A stretch of 64,000 bases of DNA from the NCBI GenBank assembly GCA_019636695.1, contig JAHBXD010000001.1, forward strand, positions 799,661-863,660, read 5' to 3'. The position numbers and the translations under genes are program-made. Below, one piece after another: positions 1 to 10,245 of this stretch (positions within the stretch are counted from its first letter, which is position 1; each line of letters begins with the position of its first letter). The DNA comes from Phycisphaeraceae bacterium. GTDB lineage: Bacteria; Planctomycetota; Phycisphaerae; Phycisphaerales; UBA1924. The notes beneath the pieces were generated by a model, which saw nothing but the letters and a program-made list of their open reading frames with translations, was not told where the DNA came from and made no database searches.

Positions 1-1033
1 CGTACATCTCGACCATCGAGTGCCCCAGCCACGCGCCCAAGGCCGAGCCGATCACCACACCTGCGACGACGATCAACCCGACGAGTTTGGTGTAGTGCAG
101 CCCGATCTCCAGCCGTGCATAGCCGAACGCCTTGAGCGCTGCGATCTGCTCGCGTTGCGTGCGGATCATCCGGGAGATGACCATGTTGAAGAGAAATGCG
201 GCGACCGCGAGAAATATCGTCGGGATGACCAGCGTCATGACGCCGAGCTGCTCAAGCTCGCCTGAGATGAGCATGTGTGATGTCTGATCGTCCCGGCCGT
301 AGGCGCCAAGTCCGCCGTATTGCTGGGTCAATTCGTCAAGCCGGGCGATCACCTCGGCCTCGGAAGCGCCCGGCATGAGCCGGATTGCAACACTGTTGAA
401 TGCGCCTTCCATGTCGAATGCGGGAGCCAGCTCTCGCTGGGCCATCCAGAACACACCGAACCGCAGCGGATCAGGCAGGATGTCTCCCTCGCGAATTTCG
501 TAGATGAACTCCGGTGAAAGCACGATTCCGACCACCGTCAGTTCCCGCATTCGCTGATTGATCACGGCGCCGATCTTGGCACCTGGAAGGAGACCGTGCG
601 CTTCTGCGAACGCCTCACTCACCAGAACCTCTCCGGAGCGATACGGTTCGATCCAACGTCCCCGGCGAAGGTGCAGATCGTTGAGCACCGGGCGATGGCG
701 GTCAGGCAGTGAGATCAGCCGCGCCACCGCCGGGTCGGGCAGGCCCGGAACGTGTAGGTTCACGTCCGCCACGACCCGCGTCTGCAGGCTTGCGACGCCG
801 GGGATCTCCGCGATCCGGTCCTCAAGCGATCGCGGCGCTCGTTTCAGTTGCGTGAATATGTCCGCGAAGCGATATTCCCGGTAGTACCGATTCATCGATT
901 CATCGAGCGACAGCAGCGTCGTCCGCGACATGATGAACATCGCCACGCCGCACGCCAGCACCAGCGCGATGGCGAGGGCCTGCCATTTCATGTGCGAGAG
1001 ATCGCGCAGCAGCTTGCGATCAATCGCTTTCAC
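1..1033 (-). CDS. ABC transporter permease, FtsX/MacB-like (C-terminus cut by window edge)
   Basis: Membrane permease of a MacB/LolCE-type ABC exporter; this family couples ATP hydrolysis in the cytoplasm to work on periplasmic or membrane substrates. The protein begins at a GTG that overlaps the stop of the upstream ATPase gene by four bases (GTGA), so the two are translationally coupled. Visible parts: a short cytoplasmic start, TM1 at about residues 20-40 ([17 protein letters not shown]), a periplasmic MacB-like domain of about 220 residues, then the FtsX-family TM block with the typical [15 protein letters not shown] cytoplasmic turn followed by another TM. The rest lies outside the window. 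Substrate cannot be read from the sequence. The family assignment is firm; whether it exports lipoproteins, peptides or drugs is open. Confidence 0.88.
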   Translation of the reverse strand, partial: MKAIDRKLLRDLSHMKWQALAIALVLACGVAMFIMSRTTLLSLDESMNRYYREYRFADIFTQLKRAPRSLEDRIAEIPGVASLQTRVVADVNLHVPGLPDPAVARLISLPDRHRPVLNDLHLRRGRWIEPYRSGEVLVSEAFAEAHGLLPGAKIGAVINQRMRELTVVGIVLSPEFIYEIREGDILPDPLRFGVFWMAQRELAPAFDMEGAFNSVAIRLMPGASEAEVIARLDELTQQYGGLGAYGRDDQTSHMLISGELEQLGVMTLVIPTIFLAVAAFLFNMVISRMIRTQREQIAALKAFGYARLEIGLHYTKLVGLIVVAGVVIGSALGAWLGHSMVEMY

Positions 1034-1947
1034 CACTGAAGCTCCCGCGGGGGGATCTTTTTGTCGTTGATCTTCACGCCAGAGATCCGCCCGTCGAAGA
1101 TCGTAACGACCCGATCCGCCATCTGCGCTATCGTCACGTTGTGCGTGATGACCACTGTTGTTGCGCCCAATTCACGATTGACCCGTTCGACGGCCTCCAG
1201 AACGACAATCCCTGTTTTGACGTCCAGCGCGCCTGTCGGTTCATCGCACAGCAGCACCTGAGGCCGCTTGGCGATGGCCCGCGCGATCGCGACCCGCTGC
1301 TGTTCGCCCCCGGATAGCTGGGAGGGAAAGTGATCCATCCGATCTGACAATCCTGCAAGACGAAGCGCCTCTTCCGGCGTCATCGGATCTCGTGCGATCT
1401 CCGTCACGAGCGCGACGTTCTCTCTCGCTGTCAGGCTCGGAATCAGGTTGTAGAACTGGAACACGAATCCCACGTGATCCCGCCGATACCGGGTCAGCGC
1501 ACGGTCGTCTTCAGCGGTCAGGTCGTGATCCTGAAACCGCACACTTCCCGCCGTCGGAACGTCGAGGCCGCCGAGAATGTTCAACAGGGTTGACTTCCCG
1601 CTGCCCGACGGCCCAAGCAGGACCACGAACTCGCCGGGGAACAGATCAAGATCCACGCCTCGCAGGGCGTGGACCTCAACGTTCCCCATGCGATAAACCT
1701 TTGTCAGCCCGCGCGCCCGGAATACCGCCTCGCCCCCGTTGCGCGCACCGGGCCACCTGCCGCTGTCTCCCCCTGTGTGACATCCGGCATCTCCCCCGGA
1801 AGCGCGACCTCCGCCTCCGGTTCTCTCGGTCGCCTGATTGGGTGTATTGGTGGCCAAGTCAGCACTCAGACTAGCCCGTTTCGGCTCTGTCGGCGGAGGA
1901 AATTGCTTACGGCGAGAAAAGGGCGTGAGCGCCCGCGGCATGCGCAC
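1030..1947 (-). CDS. ABC transporter ATP-binding protein, MacB/LolD-like
   Basis: Cytoplasmic ATPase partner of the FtsX-like permease directly downstream (4-nt overlap). All motifs are present: Walker [10 protein letters not shown] near residue 110, Q-loop [13 protein letters not shown], signature LSGGEQQR near 214, Walker [13 protein letters not shown] near 232, and a switch His in VVITHN. The FQFYNL and TGALD sequences are typical of the MacB/LolD group. The reading frame carries about 75 residues before the domain proper ([12 protein letters not shown]), rich in Gly, Arg and Pro and unlike the family; no ATG or GTG lies close to the domain, so either an unusual N-terminal tail exists or translation starts at an internal TTG near position 1860. 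Start is therefore uncertain (GTG 1947, ATG 1941 or TTG). Confidence 0.9.
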   Translation of the reverse strand: MRMPRALTPFSRRKQFPPPTEPKRASLSADLATNTPNQATERTGGGGRASGGDAGCHTGGDSGRWPGARNGGEAVFRARGLTKVYRMGNVEVHALRGVDLDLFPGEFVVLLGPSGSGKSTLLNILGGLDVPTAGSVRFQDHDLTAEDDRALTRYRRDHVGFVFQFYNLIPSLTARENVALVTEIARDPMTPEEALRLAGLSDRMDHFPSQLSGGEQQRVAIARAIAKRPQVLLCDEPTGALDVKTGIVVLEAVERVNRELGATTVVITHNVTIAQMADRVVTIFDGRISGVKINDKKIPPRELQW

Positions 1948-2175
1948 GAGCCGTGCTTCCTGAACCGGAGGTCATGTCGATTGCCGTTGGCGGCGGGTGG
2001 TGACGAGTGCGTGGTCGTCCCCCTCGAGGGCTTCCGATTTTAAGGGGTATCGGGGATGGGAGCCGCACCGAAACGGAGCGAGTGGAGTGCGCCTGCGTGC
2101 GTTTGCGACTTCGGCAGCTCGGTTACCGATCTGCGGATAAATCGGAAATTGCGATTCGAGAGGAATCTGCGAGAA

Positions 2176-2247
2176 AGCGGGTGACGCGATTCGAACGCGC
2201 GACTTTCACGTTGGCAACGTGACGCTCTACCACTGAGCTACACCCGC
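2176..2247 (-). tRNA. tRNA-Gly (anticodon GCC)
   Basis: The minus strand folds into a complete cloverleaf: acceptor GCGGGTG/CACCCGC, D arm GCTC-AGTGGTA-GAGC, anticodon arm TCACG-TTGCCAA-CGTGA with anticodon GCC, five-base variable loop, T arm with TTCGAAT loop, and discriminator T as expected for bacterial glycine tRNAs. The 3' CCA is not encoded (TTCT follows), so it must be added by CCA-adding enzyme. It stands alone between dsbD and the ABC exporter, with a good promoter upstream. Confidence 0.97.
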
Positions 2248-2279
2248 GGGTTGTCGTCCGGCTGTTCCGGACAGGAAGA

Positions 2280-2308
2280 AACGTATTCGGGATCGGGGCG
2301 AGTGTCAA
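2280..2308 (-). promoter_or_regulatory. Putative sigma-70 promoter of tRNA-Gly
   Basis: On the minus strand a perfect TTGACA box (2303-2308) is followed 17 bases later by TACGTT (2280-2285), and the tRNA 5' end lies about 32 bases further on. The -35 match is full and the spacing ideal; the -10 is only 3/6. It sits just after the dsbD stop codon, which supports independent transcription of the tRNA. Confidence 0.45.
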
Positions 2309-2317
2309 CGGACCGGA

Positions 2318-4213
2318 TCAGCGGGCACGGTCGAGGGCTTGGAGCACCTGGGCTGCGGTATAGGCATTACTTCGGAAGATTTCGGACCCGTCTGCACCGT
2401 AGATCACCAGAAGGGGGATGCCGCGTTCGCCGAGATCTTCGAGTTTTCGCCAACCGGGGGCGGTTCGGCTGGTGAGGTCGGCGGTCATGGGCACGACACT
2501 GCGATCGGCCAGCCGCGAGGAGACCTCGGGGCGGTCGAGAACGGTGGCTTTGAGGGCTTTGCAGTTGATGCACCAGTCGGCGGTGAAGTCGAGCACCACG
2601 ATCTTGCCCGAGGATTGGGCCGCGCCAAAGGCTTCGGGGGTGTATTCGTGCCAGAGTTCGCGGTCTCGGGCGGCGGCGCGGGTGCGGGAATCGGCCCAGC
2701 CCACGGCAAAGACCCCGGTTGCCAGCCCGAGGATGAGGAACGTCGCCCGGCGTCCGGGGCGACGGGTGATCTTGAATGTGCGATAGGCGAGCCAAAGTCC
2801 CGCGCTGAGGGTGAACGCCGCGACGAACCACCAATGCAGCACCTTGGCCAAGTGGGGTTGCTCGGCGACGAGGGCCATCAGGCCGGCGCCCGTGAAATAG
2901 GCTCCCGCGGCAAGCATCAGTAAGCCGAGTACCTGCTTGACGAGTTCGCTTGCCGGCCCGGTGCGGGGGATTTTTTCGATGAGTTTGGGGTTGAAGGAAA
3001 GCACGAGGTACGGAAGGGCCATCCCTATGCCGATGGCCGTGAAGACCACGAAGGTGACGTGTGTCGGCTGGCTGCTGACCGCGCCGAGCAAGGCCCCGGC
3101 GACGAAGCCGAAGCAGGGAAGGCCGAGGATGGCGGTCATCACGCCGAAGAGGAATGATCCGTGGGCCGAGTCGGCCTTGGGGTTGAGACGATAAAGACCC
3201 TGGGGCAGATTGAACGTAAACAGGCCCATGATTCCTGCCGCCAGCAGGGCGATGAGCAATCCAAGCCCGAGCGTGACCCACCAGATGGCGAAGATGCGCG
3301 ATGGATCGGTGTATTCCTGAACGATCATCACCGGGAGGCCTATGCCCACCCAGAAGGCCATGACACCGAGGGCCATCATCACGCCGAGAAAGAGCGTCCG
3401 CCCTCGCGTGCCCGCGTGCTGAGTGAGCGTCATGATCTTGATGGGAATGACGGGGAGCACGCAGGGGGTGAGGTTGAGCACGAAGCCCCCGACGATGCTG
3501 AGCAGGGCGATGACGATCAGGCCGCTGCGTTCAGGGATCGGGATAAAGCCCAGAAAGAGCCGCTGGGCCGATTGGGTGACTGGGGCGGAAGGCTCGTCGG
3601 TGGTTGCCGGGGGGGGGTCGGAGGGCGCGATCGGGCCTCGGTATTCGGCGAAGTAGGCCGCGTGGAGCGGGGTGCGGTCATCCGGGGGCGCCTCGGTAAT
3701 GGTGAAGGTGATGGTCTGGTGCGATTCATCGGGGATGAGGCAGCGGGTGTCGTCGCAGGCCTGATAGGCCACTAAGAACGACACGCTGGTTTCGCCGAGG
3801 GGGGCGTCGTCGTCGATCCTGAGGGTGAAATAGACAATGGCGGTTCCGGCGTAGGAGAGCACATCGACCATGCCCTTCGGCCCGAGCATGGGCACGGGCT
3901 TCGGTTCGGGCCACTGGAGTACCCCGGCCAAGGAAACCCCGGTCGGGAGGGGGGAAAACTCGATCTCGGTGGCGTACGGGAAAAGCCCTGCAAGTTCGGG
4001 GGGGACAACCGGCTTATTGGGCCAGGTGTGGAAGTGCTCGGCGTGGTCGATGATCACGGCGACGGCGAGGTCTTCGCCGCGGGCGACATGGGTGAACCGG
4101 GTGTATGCGGAGACCGAGACGGGGTCCTGATCGAACTGGGCCTGGGCGGGCGGCGTGAGGAAGGGCAGGAAGAGGGCCAGAAGCACGGAGAGGGTGCGGA
4201 CGACGTGGTGCAT
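2318..4213 (-). CDS. dsbD: Thiol:disulfide interchange protein DsbD
   Basis: Inner-membrane reductase that passes electrons from cytoplasmic thioredoxin to periplasmic thiol proteins (cytochrome c maturation, disulfide isomerisation). The 631-residue protein has the three-part layout of the family: signal peptide ending near residue 25 (FLTPPAQA), periplasmic alpha domain with the reactive pair CDDTRC near residues 151-156, a central eight-TM domain with TPCVLP (about 249) and LPCFGF (about 366), and a C-terminal thioredoxin-like domain with WCINC near 545. All three cysteine pairs are present, so it should be functional. The ATG at 4213 is chosen because it begins the signal peptide; the open frame continues upstream but only antisense to fliM. 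Divergent from fliM across about 150 bases. No ccm or other dsb genes are adjacent. Confidence 0.95.
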   Translation of the reverse strand: MHHVVRTLSVLLALFLPFLTPPAQAQFDQDPVSVSAYTRFTHVARGEDLAVAVIIDHAEHFHTWPNKPVVPPELAGLFPYATEIEFSPLPTGVSLAGVLQWPEPKPVPMLGPKGMVDVLSYAGTAIVYFTLRIDDDAPLGETSVSFLVAYQACDDTRCLIPDESHQTITFTITEAPPDDRTPLHAAYFAEYRGPIAPSDPPPATTDEPSAPVTQSAQRLFLGFIPIPERSGLIVIALLSIVGGFVLNLTPCVLPVIPIKIMTLTQHAGTRGRTLFLGVMMALGVMAFWVGIGLPVMIVQEYTDPSRIFAIWWVTLGLGLLIALLAAGIMGLFTFNLPQGLYRLNPKADSAHGSFLFGVMTAILGLPCFGFVAGALLGAVSSQPTHVTFVVFTAIGIGMALPYLVLSFNPKLIEKIPRTGPASELVKQVLGLLMLAAGAYFTGAGLMALVAEQPHLAKVLHWWFVAAFTLSAGLWLAYRTFKITRRPGRRATFLILGLATGVFAVGWADSRTRAAARDRELWHEYTPEAFGAAQSSGKIVVLDFTADWCINCKALKATVLDRPEVSSRLADRSVVPMTADLTSRTAPGWRKLEDLGERGIPLLVIYGADGSEIFRSNAYTAAQVLQALDRAR

Positions 4214-4367
4214 GGTCGATTGTTTACCTCGAAGGAGGCCCAGGTGTTCCCGGATGGGGCGGAGGACGCGGCAGTGAAGGCCGGGAGGGGGATAGTCCGA
4301 TAGATGATGGGGTAGCCCTGTGCCCGGTGGCGCGGGGGGTCTGTGTTCGTACGCAGCGGAGGCGGCG

Positions 4368-5381
4368 TTGGACATTCTGGACCAGAGCGAGGTTGACAAA
4401 CTGCTTGCGGCAGTGGTGACGGGCGGGGTGCAGGAGGCACGGGCGGAGGAACGTGTTTTCAGCCGCCACCGGCGTGATTCGGAATCGGTGGAAATCCGGT
4501 CGTATGACTTCAAGCGTCCTGAGCGCGTGAGCAAGGACCAGATGCGGGCGTTGCAGACGCTGCATGAGTCGTTTGCGCGGAATTTCGGGGCATCGCTGTC
4601 TGGGTTTCTGCGGACGATCGTGGAAGTCAGGGTGGCGACGTGCGAGCAGATGACGTATTCGGAGTTCATCTCGGGGTTGCCGAACCCGACGAGCTTCAAT
4701 CTGATCGAGGCGGACGGGCTGGACGGGCAGATCTGCCTGGAAGTCAGCCCACTGATCGTGTATCCGATCATCGATCGTCTGCTGGGCGGGACGAGCCACG
4801 ATCTTTTCATCCCGCAACGCCCGATGACGCAGATCGAGACGCGGTTGATCAGCAATGTGACCAACCGCGGACTGGCCGCGCTCTCGGAGGCCTGGGAGAG
4901 CATCAGGAAACTGACTTTCAAGATCGCAGCGACCGAGAGCAATCCGCAACTGGTGCAGATCGTGCCTCCGAACGAAGTGGTGCTGGTGGTGGGGTGCGAA
5001 CTGAAAATGGCGAACCGTGCGGGGACGATGAACCTGTGCATTCCCTATAACGTCATCGAGCCGGTGATGGAGGCGCTCAGCGCGCAAAGCTGGTTTGCCG
5101 CGAACCGGAACGCCCGGACGGATGAAACGCAGGCCGTCGTGTCGGCGCAACTGGCCGGGGCATCGGTGTCGGTGACGGGCGTTCTTGCGGAGACGACGAT
5201 CACCGTGGCAGATCTGAAGGAACTGGCGCCGGGTGACCTGATTCTCACGGAGAAACCGGCGGTCGCGCCGGTGGTTGTGCAGATCGGGAGTGAGAAGAAG
5301 TTTTTGGCCCACCTCGGGCAATACCGGGGGTCGCGTGCCCTGCGTGTGCTTCGTCGGGTGAAACCCGGAGATCGGGTATAA
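4368..5381 (+). CDS. fliM: Flagellar motor switch protein FliM
   Basis: FliM forms the C-ring of the flagellar switch with FliG and FliN and binds phosphorylated CheY through its N-terminal peptide. The start is taken as TTG 4368 because GGAGG lies five bases upstream and the product then begins MDILDQSEVDKLLAAV, which aligns with the family's N-terminal peptide (ILSQAEIDALL in E. coli); a GTG at 4320 would add 16 unlike residues. The middle domain (about 45-230) and the C-terminal SpoA/FliN-like domain (LAPGDLILTEKP ... FLAHLGQYRGSRALRV, about 255-330) are both complete. The gene is alone here, with no fliN, fliG or other flagellar genes in the window. Confidence 0.93.
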   Translation: MDILDQSEVDKLLAAVVTGGVQEARAEERVFSRHRRDSESVEIRSYDFKRPERVSKDQMRALQTLHESFARNFGASLSGFLRTIVEVRVATCEQMTYSEFISGLPNPTSFNLIEADGLDGQICLEVSPLIVYPIIDRLLGGTSHDLFIPQRPMTQIETRLISNVTNRGLAALSEAWESIRKLTFKIAATESNPQLVQIVPPNEVVLVVGCELKMANRAGTMNLCIPYNVIEPVMEALSAQSWFAANRNARTDETQAVVSAQLAGASVSVTGVLAETTITVADLKELAPGDLILTEKPAVAPVVVQIGSEKKFLAHLGQYRGSRALRVLRRVKPGDRV

Positions 5382-5831
5382 GGCGGCAGGCTTGGGAGGG
5401 GCTGGGCTAGGGTTTTCTCTGGCCGTGTAAAGGTTTCCCCGATGGTCGGTGGGGTGGTTGCCCTTGCCGGTGCCGAACACTACAGTTAGGGGTCGTGATT
5501 CGGGCCATCGCCGGGCAGTCGGCGACGTTCAGGGTGCAACCATGCGTTTGGTGCTCGATCATGTCCGGTGACTCATCGGCCAAGCCGTGGAGGCGGCCGG
5601 TGCGCTCTGCATGCCGGGGGAAAGCCCCCGAAGGCAGGGCGAGTTGGAGGATTCGTCCGATGGTGTGACGGACGCTTCATCCAGCCAGGCGCTTTGCACG
5701 TGCGTGCGGGCGCGGTCGCCGGGTCACGAGCTCGTTGTGCGAGCATCGTGACCTGCGGTGTTTTTGAGACAGAAGGCGGCCTTGGTGCCGCCACGACAAC
5801 CAGGCAATCTGACATCCGGGAGCGTGCGGAA
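5382..5831 (+). other. 450-base non-coding leader upstream of nusA, hairpin-rich
   Basis: No convincing gene is present here. A frame open from 5568 runs into nusA, but its product is Arg/Gly/Cys-rich without family resemblance and I reject it. Four perfect or near-perfect hairpins follow one another: 5613-5635 (CGGGGG-AAAG-CCCCCG core with flanking GCC/GGC), 5649-5682 (CGTCCG/CGGACG with outer GGAT/ATCC), 5722-5753 (GGTCACGA-GCTCG-TTGTG-CGAGC-A-TCGTGACC) and 5775-5792 (GGCGGC-CTTGGT-GCCGCC). No run of T follows any of them, so they do not look like intrinsic terminators. The rimP gene that normally precedes nusA is missing. A structured, possibly regulatory 5' leader is the simplest reading. 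Confidence 0.55.
5458..5486 (+). promoter_or_regulatory. Putative sigma-70 promoter of the nusA-infB operon
   Basis: TTGCCC (5458-5463) and TACAGT (5481-5486) are each 4/6 matches to consensus and lie exactly 17 bases apart. Placement downstream of fliM and about 345 bases upstream of the nusA start would give a long, structured leader. Inferred from sequence only. Confidence 0.4.
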
Positions 5832-7208
5832 GTGAACACTCAGGAAATGATGCGGATTCTCGATTCGATTGCGCGTGATCGCAATATCGATCGGTCGGTG
5901 CTGATCGCTGACCTTGAGCAGGCGATGGTGTCGGCGTGCCGCAAGTTTTTCAACACGCTGGATGCGGAGGAGTTTGCGTGCAAGGTCGACCCGATCGCGG
6001 GGACGATGCAGTTGTATCGGCACGGTCAGCCGCTGGAGATGGAGCCGAAGGATTTCGGCCGGATCGCGGCGCAGACGTTCAAGCAGGTGATGATCCAGCG
6101 TTTCCGCGACGATGAGCGGATGAGCATTCTCGGTGAGTTCACCAAGCGCGTCGGCGAGATCGTCACGGGCACAGCGCAGCGTTATGAGGGGGGTTCGCTG
6201 ATCGTGACGATCGATCGGGCCGAGTCGTTCATGCCTCGGAGCGAGCAGATTCCCGGGGAGCAGTTCGCGGCGGGCGACCGTGTGCGGTGCCTGATTCTGG
6301 ATGTTCGCGACATGGGCAACCAGGTGAAGATCGTGGTGAGCCGTGGTCATCCTGATTTCATCAAGCGGTTGTTTGAGGTTGAGGTGCCGGAAGTCGCCGA
6401 GCGCATCATCGAAGTGAAGGCAATGGCGCGCGAGGCCGGATACCGGACGAAGATCGCGGTGGCGAGCATTGACAGCAAGGTCGATGCCGTGGGCGCATGC
6501 GTGGGCGTGCGTGGCAGCCGCATCAAGAACATCGTGGATGAACTCAATGGTGAGAAGATCGACATCGTACGGTGGAACGAATCGAGCCAGATTCTGATTC
6601 AGAACGCACTGAAACCGGCGGAAGTTTCGGAAATCTCGCTGTGCTTTGAGCTGGGCCGCGCGACGGTGGTTGTTCGTGACGACCAGTTGAGCCTGGCGAT
6701 CGGCAAGCGAGGGCAGAACGTTCGGTTGGCCGCACGCCTGACGGGATGGGATATCGACATTCTCACGCCGGACGAGTTCAACAAGGGTCTTGAGATTCTG
6801 TCGGAGACGCTGCTCAATGTCGAGGGCGTCGGGGAAGACCTTGTGGACCGGCTGGCGGCGGCGGGCATGGTCAGCGTGTTCGATATCGAAGAGGTCGGCG
6901 CCGACGTATTGGTGAACGAGTTTGAGGTTGAGCCGGAACTGGCGCAGTCGCTGGTGCAGATCTGCTCGGAGAAGGCCAAGGTCGTCGCCGAGGTTCAGCA
7001 GCGCGAGAAGGAAGAGGCCGAGCGTCGCCGGCGCGAGGAGGCCGAAGCCGCGCAGCGGCTGCTTGTCGAGGGCATTCCGGCCGAAGGGCTGGATGCCGAG
7101 ACGGCGGCGGCAGCCATCTTGGGCATGGGCTCGGCAGCCGGGGGCGGAGACACGGCTTCGGCCGAGGAACGAGCCGGGGAAATTCTCGGAGATTCAACGA
7201 CTTCGTAA
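5832..7208 (+). CDS. nusA: Transcription termination/antitermination protein NusA
   Basis: NusA binds RNA polymerase and nascent RNA and modulates pausing, termination and antitermination. The GTG at 5832 is preferred because the product ([17 protein letters not shown]) then matches the usual NusA beginning; ATGs at 5847/5850 are alternatives. Domains in order: N-terminal polymerase-binding domain (1-125), S1 domain (about 130-200; [15 protein letters not shown]), KH1 and KH2 (KH2 with [18 protein letters not shown]), then a short HhH-like stretch ([16 protein letters not shown]) and a charged coiled-coil tail ([19 protein letters not shown]). At 458 residues it is near the normal length. First gene of a translation/transcription operon; infB follows after about 100 bases. 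Confidence 0.95.
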   Translation: MNTQEMMRILDSIARDRNIDRSVLIADLEQAMVSACRKFFNTLDAEEFACKVDPIAGTMQLYRHGQPLEMEPKDFGRIAAQTFKQVMIQRFRDDERMSILGEFTKRVGEIVTGTAQRYEGGSLIVTIDRAESFMPRSEQIPGEQFAAGDRVRCLILDVRDMGNQVKIVVSRGHPDFIKRLFEVEVPEVAERIIEVKAMAREAGYRTKIAVASIDSKVDAVGACVGVRGSRIKNIVDELNGEKIDIVRWNESSQILIQNALKPAEVSEISLCFELGRATVVVRDDQLSLAIGKRGQNVRLAARLTGWDIDILTPDEFNKGLEILSETLLNVEGVGEDLVDRLAAAGMVSVFDIEEVGADVLVNEFEVEPELAQSLVQICSEKAKVVAEVQQREKEEAERRRREEAEAAQRLLVEGIPAEGLDAETAAAAILGMGSAAGGGDTASAEERAGEILGDSTTS

Positions 7209-7310
7209 TCAGCAGCCTCGCCGCAGGCGGGGAAACGGACTGACGTGCGGTCGGGAGGGGAACTTCCCGCCGCGAACATCGCGAGAGACTTTGTCACGGA
7301 GCACAGGCGT

Positions 7311-10169
7311 TTGGCCAAGCGCGTATTCGAGATCGCCAAGGAGTTGGGAGTCGAGAGCAAAGCCATCGTGGCCAAGTGCCACGAGGAAGGTGTCCCCGAC
7401 TCGGTCATCAAAGGGCATATGAGCACCGTGACGGCGGGGCTTGAGGCCAGCATCCGCGACTGGTTCAGCGCCAGCGCCGAGAGCGGTACGGCCGTGGAGA
7501 CGGCCGACAAGGTCGACTTGGCCAAAGTGCAGCGGCCGCGCAAGGCTCGGCCGATTCGCCAGGCTGATTCCGCGCCTCCGCAGGACGATGGGCCCGCGCA
7601 GGATCAGGCTGTCGCCGTGGCCGAGGTTGAGCCGGCCGTCGCGCCCCAGGCGCGTGCGATCAAGCCGGCCGAGCCGCCCGCGGTAGTCGAGCAGCCACCT
7701 GAAACAACGACCGAGCACGTAGCGATGGATGAGGCGCCAGCGCCTGTTGCCCAAGCGGGTGCGGTCGAAGCCCCGGCCGCTCCTACCGCTCCGACGAGAG
7801 TGTCTCCCGCCGCGAAGCATGAGCCGAAGCCCGGGCCGAGTGCGGATGAAGATCAACCTGGCGGGGGCGAGCCGGTTCGACCGTCGGGTGGGGCGGGGTC
7901 GCGCCGGCCCCAGCCGGTTCGGATGAACGTTCCGAAGCGTCCGCAGGTGATTTCTCCGGCGGGGCCGCAATTGGCTGATCGCGCGCCGGTGAAGTTGTCA
8001 GGCCCGAAGATCGTGCGTGTTGAAGCGCCGGAAGTTATGGAGGCGCCCCGGGCGCGTCGGAGCAGCCCGAGCAGTTCGGGCGCGCCGTCGGGCGGGGGCG
8101 GGCGCGGCGTAGGAACCGGAGCACGCAGCGGTTCGGGTGAGGATGATCGCGGGCCGCGGCGGACGCAGAACAAGCGTCGAGCGGGTGAGGGTGGGGGCAT
8201 TCCGGCACGTCGGCGCGGGTTGGCCGTGGATGTTGAAGTGCCCCAGGGGGCGTGGAGCGAGCAGGATCTCGCGGAGCGCGAAGCGCGGTTGCAGCGTGCA
8301 GGCGGCTTCATGAAGCAGCGCCGGCAGCAGCAGAAGCGTCAGCAGCAGGCGGGTGGGGAGCGTCTGCCAGGAATGGGCGGCCGTTCGAGCGGTAGGATCA
8401 CGGTGACCTCGCCCTTTACGATCAAAGATCTTTCGGCGGCGACGGGTGTGAAGGCCGCGGAGATCGTGAAGAAGCTGTTTTTGCAGGGGATCATGGCGAC
8501 CATCAACTCCGGGATCGATGCAGATCGTGCCCAGGAGATCATGATGGAGTATGACATCGACCTTGATGTGGTCGAAGCCAAGAGCGCGGAGGCGGAACTG
8601 GAAGCCCAGTTCGGCGGCGAGCGCACGGGCGGCGAGGTGCGTCGCCGCGGTCCGGTGGTGACGATTCTGGGTCACGTTGACCACGGGAAGACGAGCCTTC
8701 TGGACAAGATTCGCAATGCGAACGTGGCCGCGGGCGAGGCCGGAGGCATCACGCAGGCGACCAGTGCATTCCGAGTATCTGTGCAAGTCGCGGGCGAGGA
8801 GAAGGAGATCGTTTTCCTCGATACGCCGGGCCACGAGGCCTTTACGGCGATGCGTGCACGCGGTGCAAACATGACGGACGTGGTCGTGCTGGTGGTCTCG
8901 GCGCCCGAGGGCGTGATGCCTCAGACGATCGAGAGCATCAACCACGCCAAAGCGGCGAAGGTGCCGATCGTGGTGGCGCTCAACAAGATCGATCGTCCGG
9001 ATGCGACGGACGCGGCGATTCAGAAGACGTTGAGCCAACTCGCCGACGCGGGGTTGAACCCGGTGGAGTGGGGCGGCGATACGGAAATCGTGCGGACGAG
9101 CGCGACGACCGGGCAGGGCGTGAACGACCTGCTCGAAGTGCTGGACTATCAGGCGCAGTTGCTGGACCTGACGGCCGACTTCTCGGGTTCGGCGCGGGGG
9201 ACGGTGATCGAAGCCAAGAGCGAGCCGGGACGCGGCGCGGTGGCGAGCGTGCTGGTGCGCGAGGGGCAGTTGCAGGTCGGCGATTTCATTGTCGCGGGCC
9301 GGGCGTTCGGGCGCGTGCGTGATATCACCGATGACCGCGGGCAGAAACTCAAGACGGCGACGCCGCCGATGCCGGTGGTGATTTCGGGTATCGACGAGAT
9401 TCCTGACGCCGGCGACAAGTTCTACTCCGTCGACACGCTTCGCCAGGCGCAGGAAGCGGCTGAGCAGCGTCGCGAGCGCGAGCGTGAAGCGGCGCTGGCC
9501 CAGCCCAAGGTGACGCTTGACAGCCTCTTCAACCGGATGGCCGAGAGCGGGCTGAAGGAAATTCTGGTCGTGCTGAAGGCCGATGTGCAAGGCTCGGTGG
9601 ACGTGATTCGGCACGAGATCGAGAAGGTTTCGGGCGATGAAGTCAAGACGCGCGTGCTGCACTCGGCGGTGGGCGGCGTGACCGAAAGCGACGTGCTCTT
9701 GGCCGACGCCTCGAAGGCGATCATCGTCGGGTTCAACGTCATTCCTTCGGGCAAGGCGCGTCGCCTGGCCGAACAGAAGGGCGTGGAGATCCGGACATAC
9801 CGAGTGATCTACGACATCGTGGACGACATGAGGGCCGCGGCCGAGGGGCTGCTGGCGCCGGAACTTCGGGAAGAGGTGCTCGGGCACGCCGAGGTTCGCA
9901 AGGTATTCAAGATCACCCGCGTGGGGGCGATCGCGGGGTGCTATGTCACCGACGGCACGGTGCAGCGCGATGCGCTGGTGCGCGTGACGCGCGGCGGCAT
10001 CGTGATCGAGCACGACCGTCGCCTTGAGCAGCTCAAGCGCTTCAAGGACGACGTGAAAGACGTGCGCATGGGCATGGAGTGCGGCATGAAGATCGTCGGG
10101 TACGACGATATCAAAGACGGCGACATCATCGAGTGCTACAAGAAGATCGAGGTGAAGCGAACCCTGTAA
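7311..10169 (+). CDS. infB: Translation initiation factor IF-2
   Basis: GTPase that brings initiator fMet-tRNA to the 30S subunit and promotes subunit joining. Start is TTG 7311, giving (M)[19 protein letters not shown], the standard IF2_N beginning, with GGAG about nine bases upstream; an in-frame GTG at 7245 is the alternative. After IF2_N comes a roughly 300-residue low-complexity linker rich in Pro, Ala, Arg and Gly, then a second IF2_N ([21 protein letters not shown]), the G domain with GHVDHGKTS (about 453), DTPGHEAF and NKID, domain II ([15 protein letters not shown]), domain III and the C-terminal fMet-tRNA-binding domain ending in [20 protein letters not shown]. All GTPase motifs are intact. 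The long linker is within what high-GC bacteria show. Confidence 0.96.
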   Translation: MAKRVFEIAKELGVESKAIVAKCHEEGVPDSVIKGHMSTVTAGLEASIRDWFSASAESGTAVETADKVDLAKVQRPRKARPIRQADSAPPQDDGPAQDQAVAVAEVEPAVAPQARAIKPAEPPAVVEQPPETTTEHVAMDEAPAPVAQAGAVEAPAAPTAPTRVSPAAKHEPKPGPSADEDQPGGGEPVRPSGGAGSRRPQPVRMNVPKRPQVISPAGPQLADRAPVKLSGPKIVRVEAPEVMEAPRARRSSPSSSGAPSGGGGRGVGTGARSGSGEDDRGPRRTQNKRRAGEGGGIPARRRGLAVDVEVPQGAWSEQDLAEREARLQRAGGFMKQRRQQQKRQQQAGGERLPGMGGRSSGRITVTSPFTIKDLSAATGVKAAEIVKKLFLQGIMATINSGIDADRAQEIMMEYDIDLDVVEAKSAEAELEAQFGGERTGGEVRRRGPVVTILGHVDHGKTSLLDKIRNANVAAGEAGGITQATSAFRVSVQVAGEEKEIVFLDTPGHEAFTAMRARGANMTDVVVLVVSAPEGVMPQTIESINHAKAAKVPIVVALNKIDRPDATDAAIQKTLSQLADAGLNPVEWGGDTEIVRTSATTGQGVNDLLEVLDYQAQLLDLTADFSGSARGTVIEAKSEPGRGAVASVLVREGQLQVGDFIVAGRAFGRVRDITDDRGQKLKTATPPMPVVISGIDEIPDAGDKFYSVDTLRQAQEAAEQRREREREAALAQPKVTLDSLFNRMAESGLKEILVVLKADVQGSVDVIRHEIEKVSGDEVKTRVLHSAVGGVTESDVLLADASKAIIVGFNVIPSGKARRLAEQKGVEIRTYRVIYDIVDDMRAAAEGLLAPELREEVLGHAEVRKVFKITRVGAIAGCYVTDGTVQRDALVRVTRGGIVIEHDRRLEQLKRFKDDVKDVRMGMECGMKIVGYDDIKDGDIIECYKKIEVKRTL

Positions 10170-10245
10170 TGTTCCACGGCGTTGATATTGCGAACGTGCG
10201 CTCGGGCCGGTTGATCGGCCGGCGCGAACGCCCTGATTTGATGTG

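Noticed and set aside
4224-5480. 418-residue minus-strand frame opposite fliM, and the upstream extension of the dsbD frame
   Set aside because: fliM is certain on the plus strand; DsbD's signal peptide starts at 4213.
5600-5760. Known riboswitch, RNase P RNA, tmRNA or SRP RNA in the nusA leader
   Set aside because: I compared with the conserved cores I remember (GAGGAAAGUC of RNase P, cobalamin box, tmRNA 3' end) and saw none.
5568-5831. N-terminal extension of nusA by 88 residues
   Set aside because: Codes Arg/Gly/Cys/Trp-rich sequence unlike NusA and overlaps the stem-loops of the leader.
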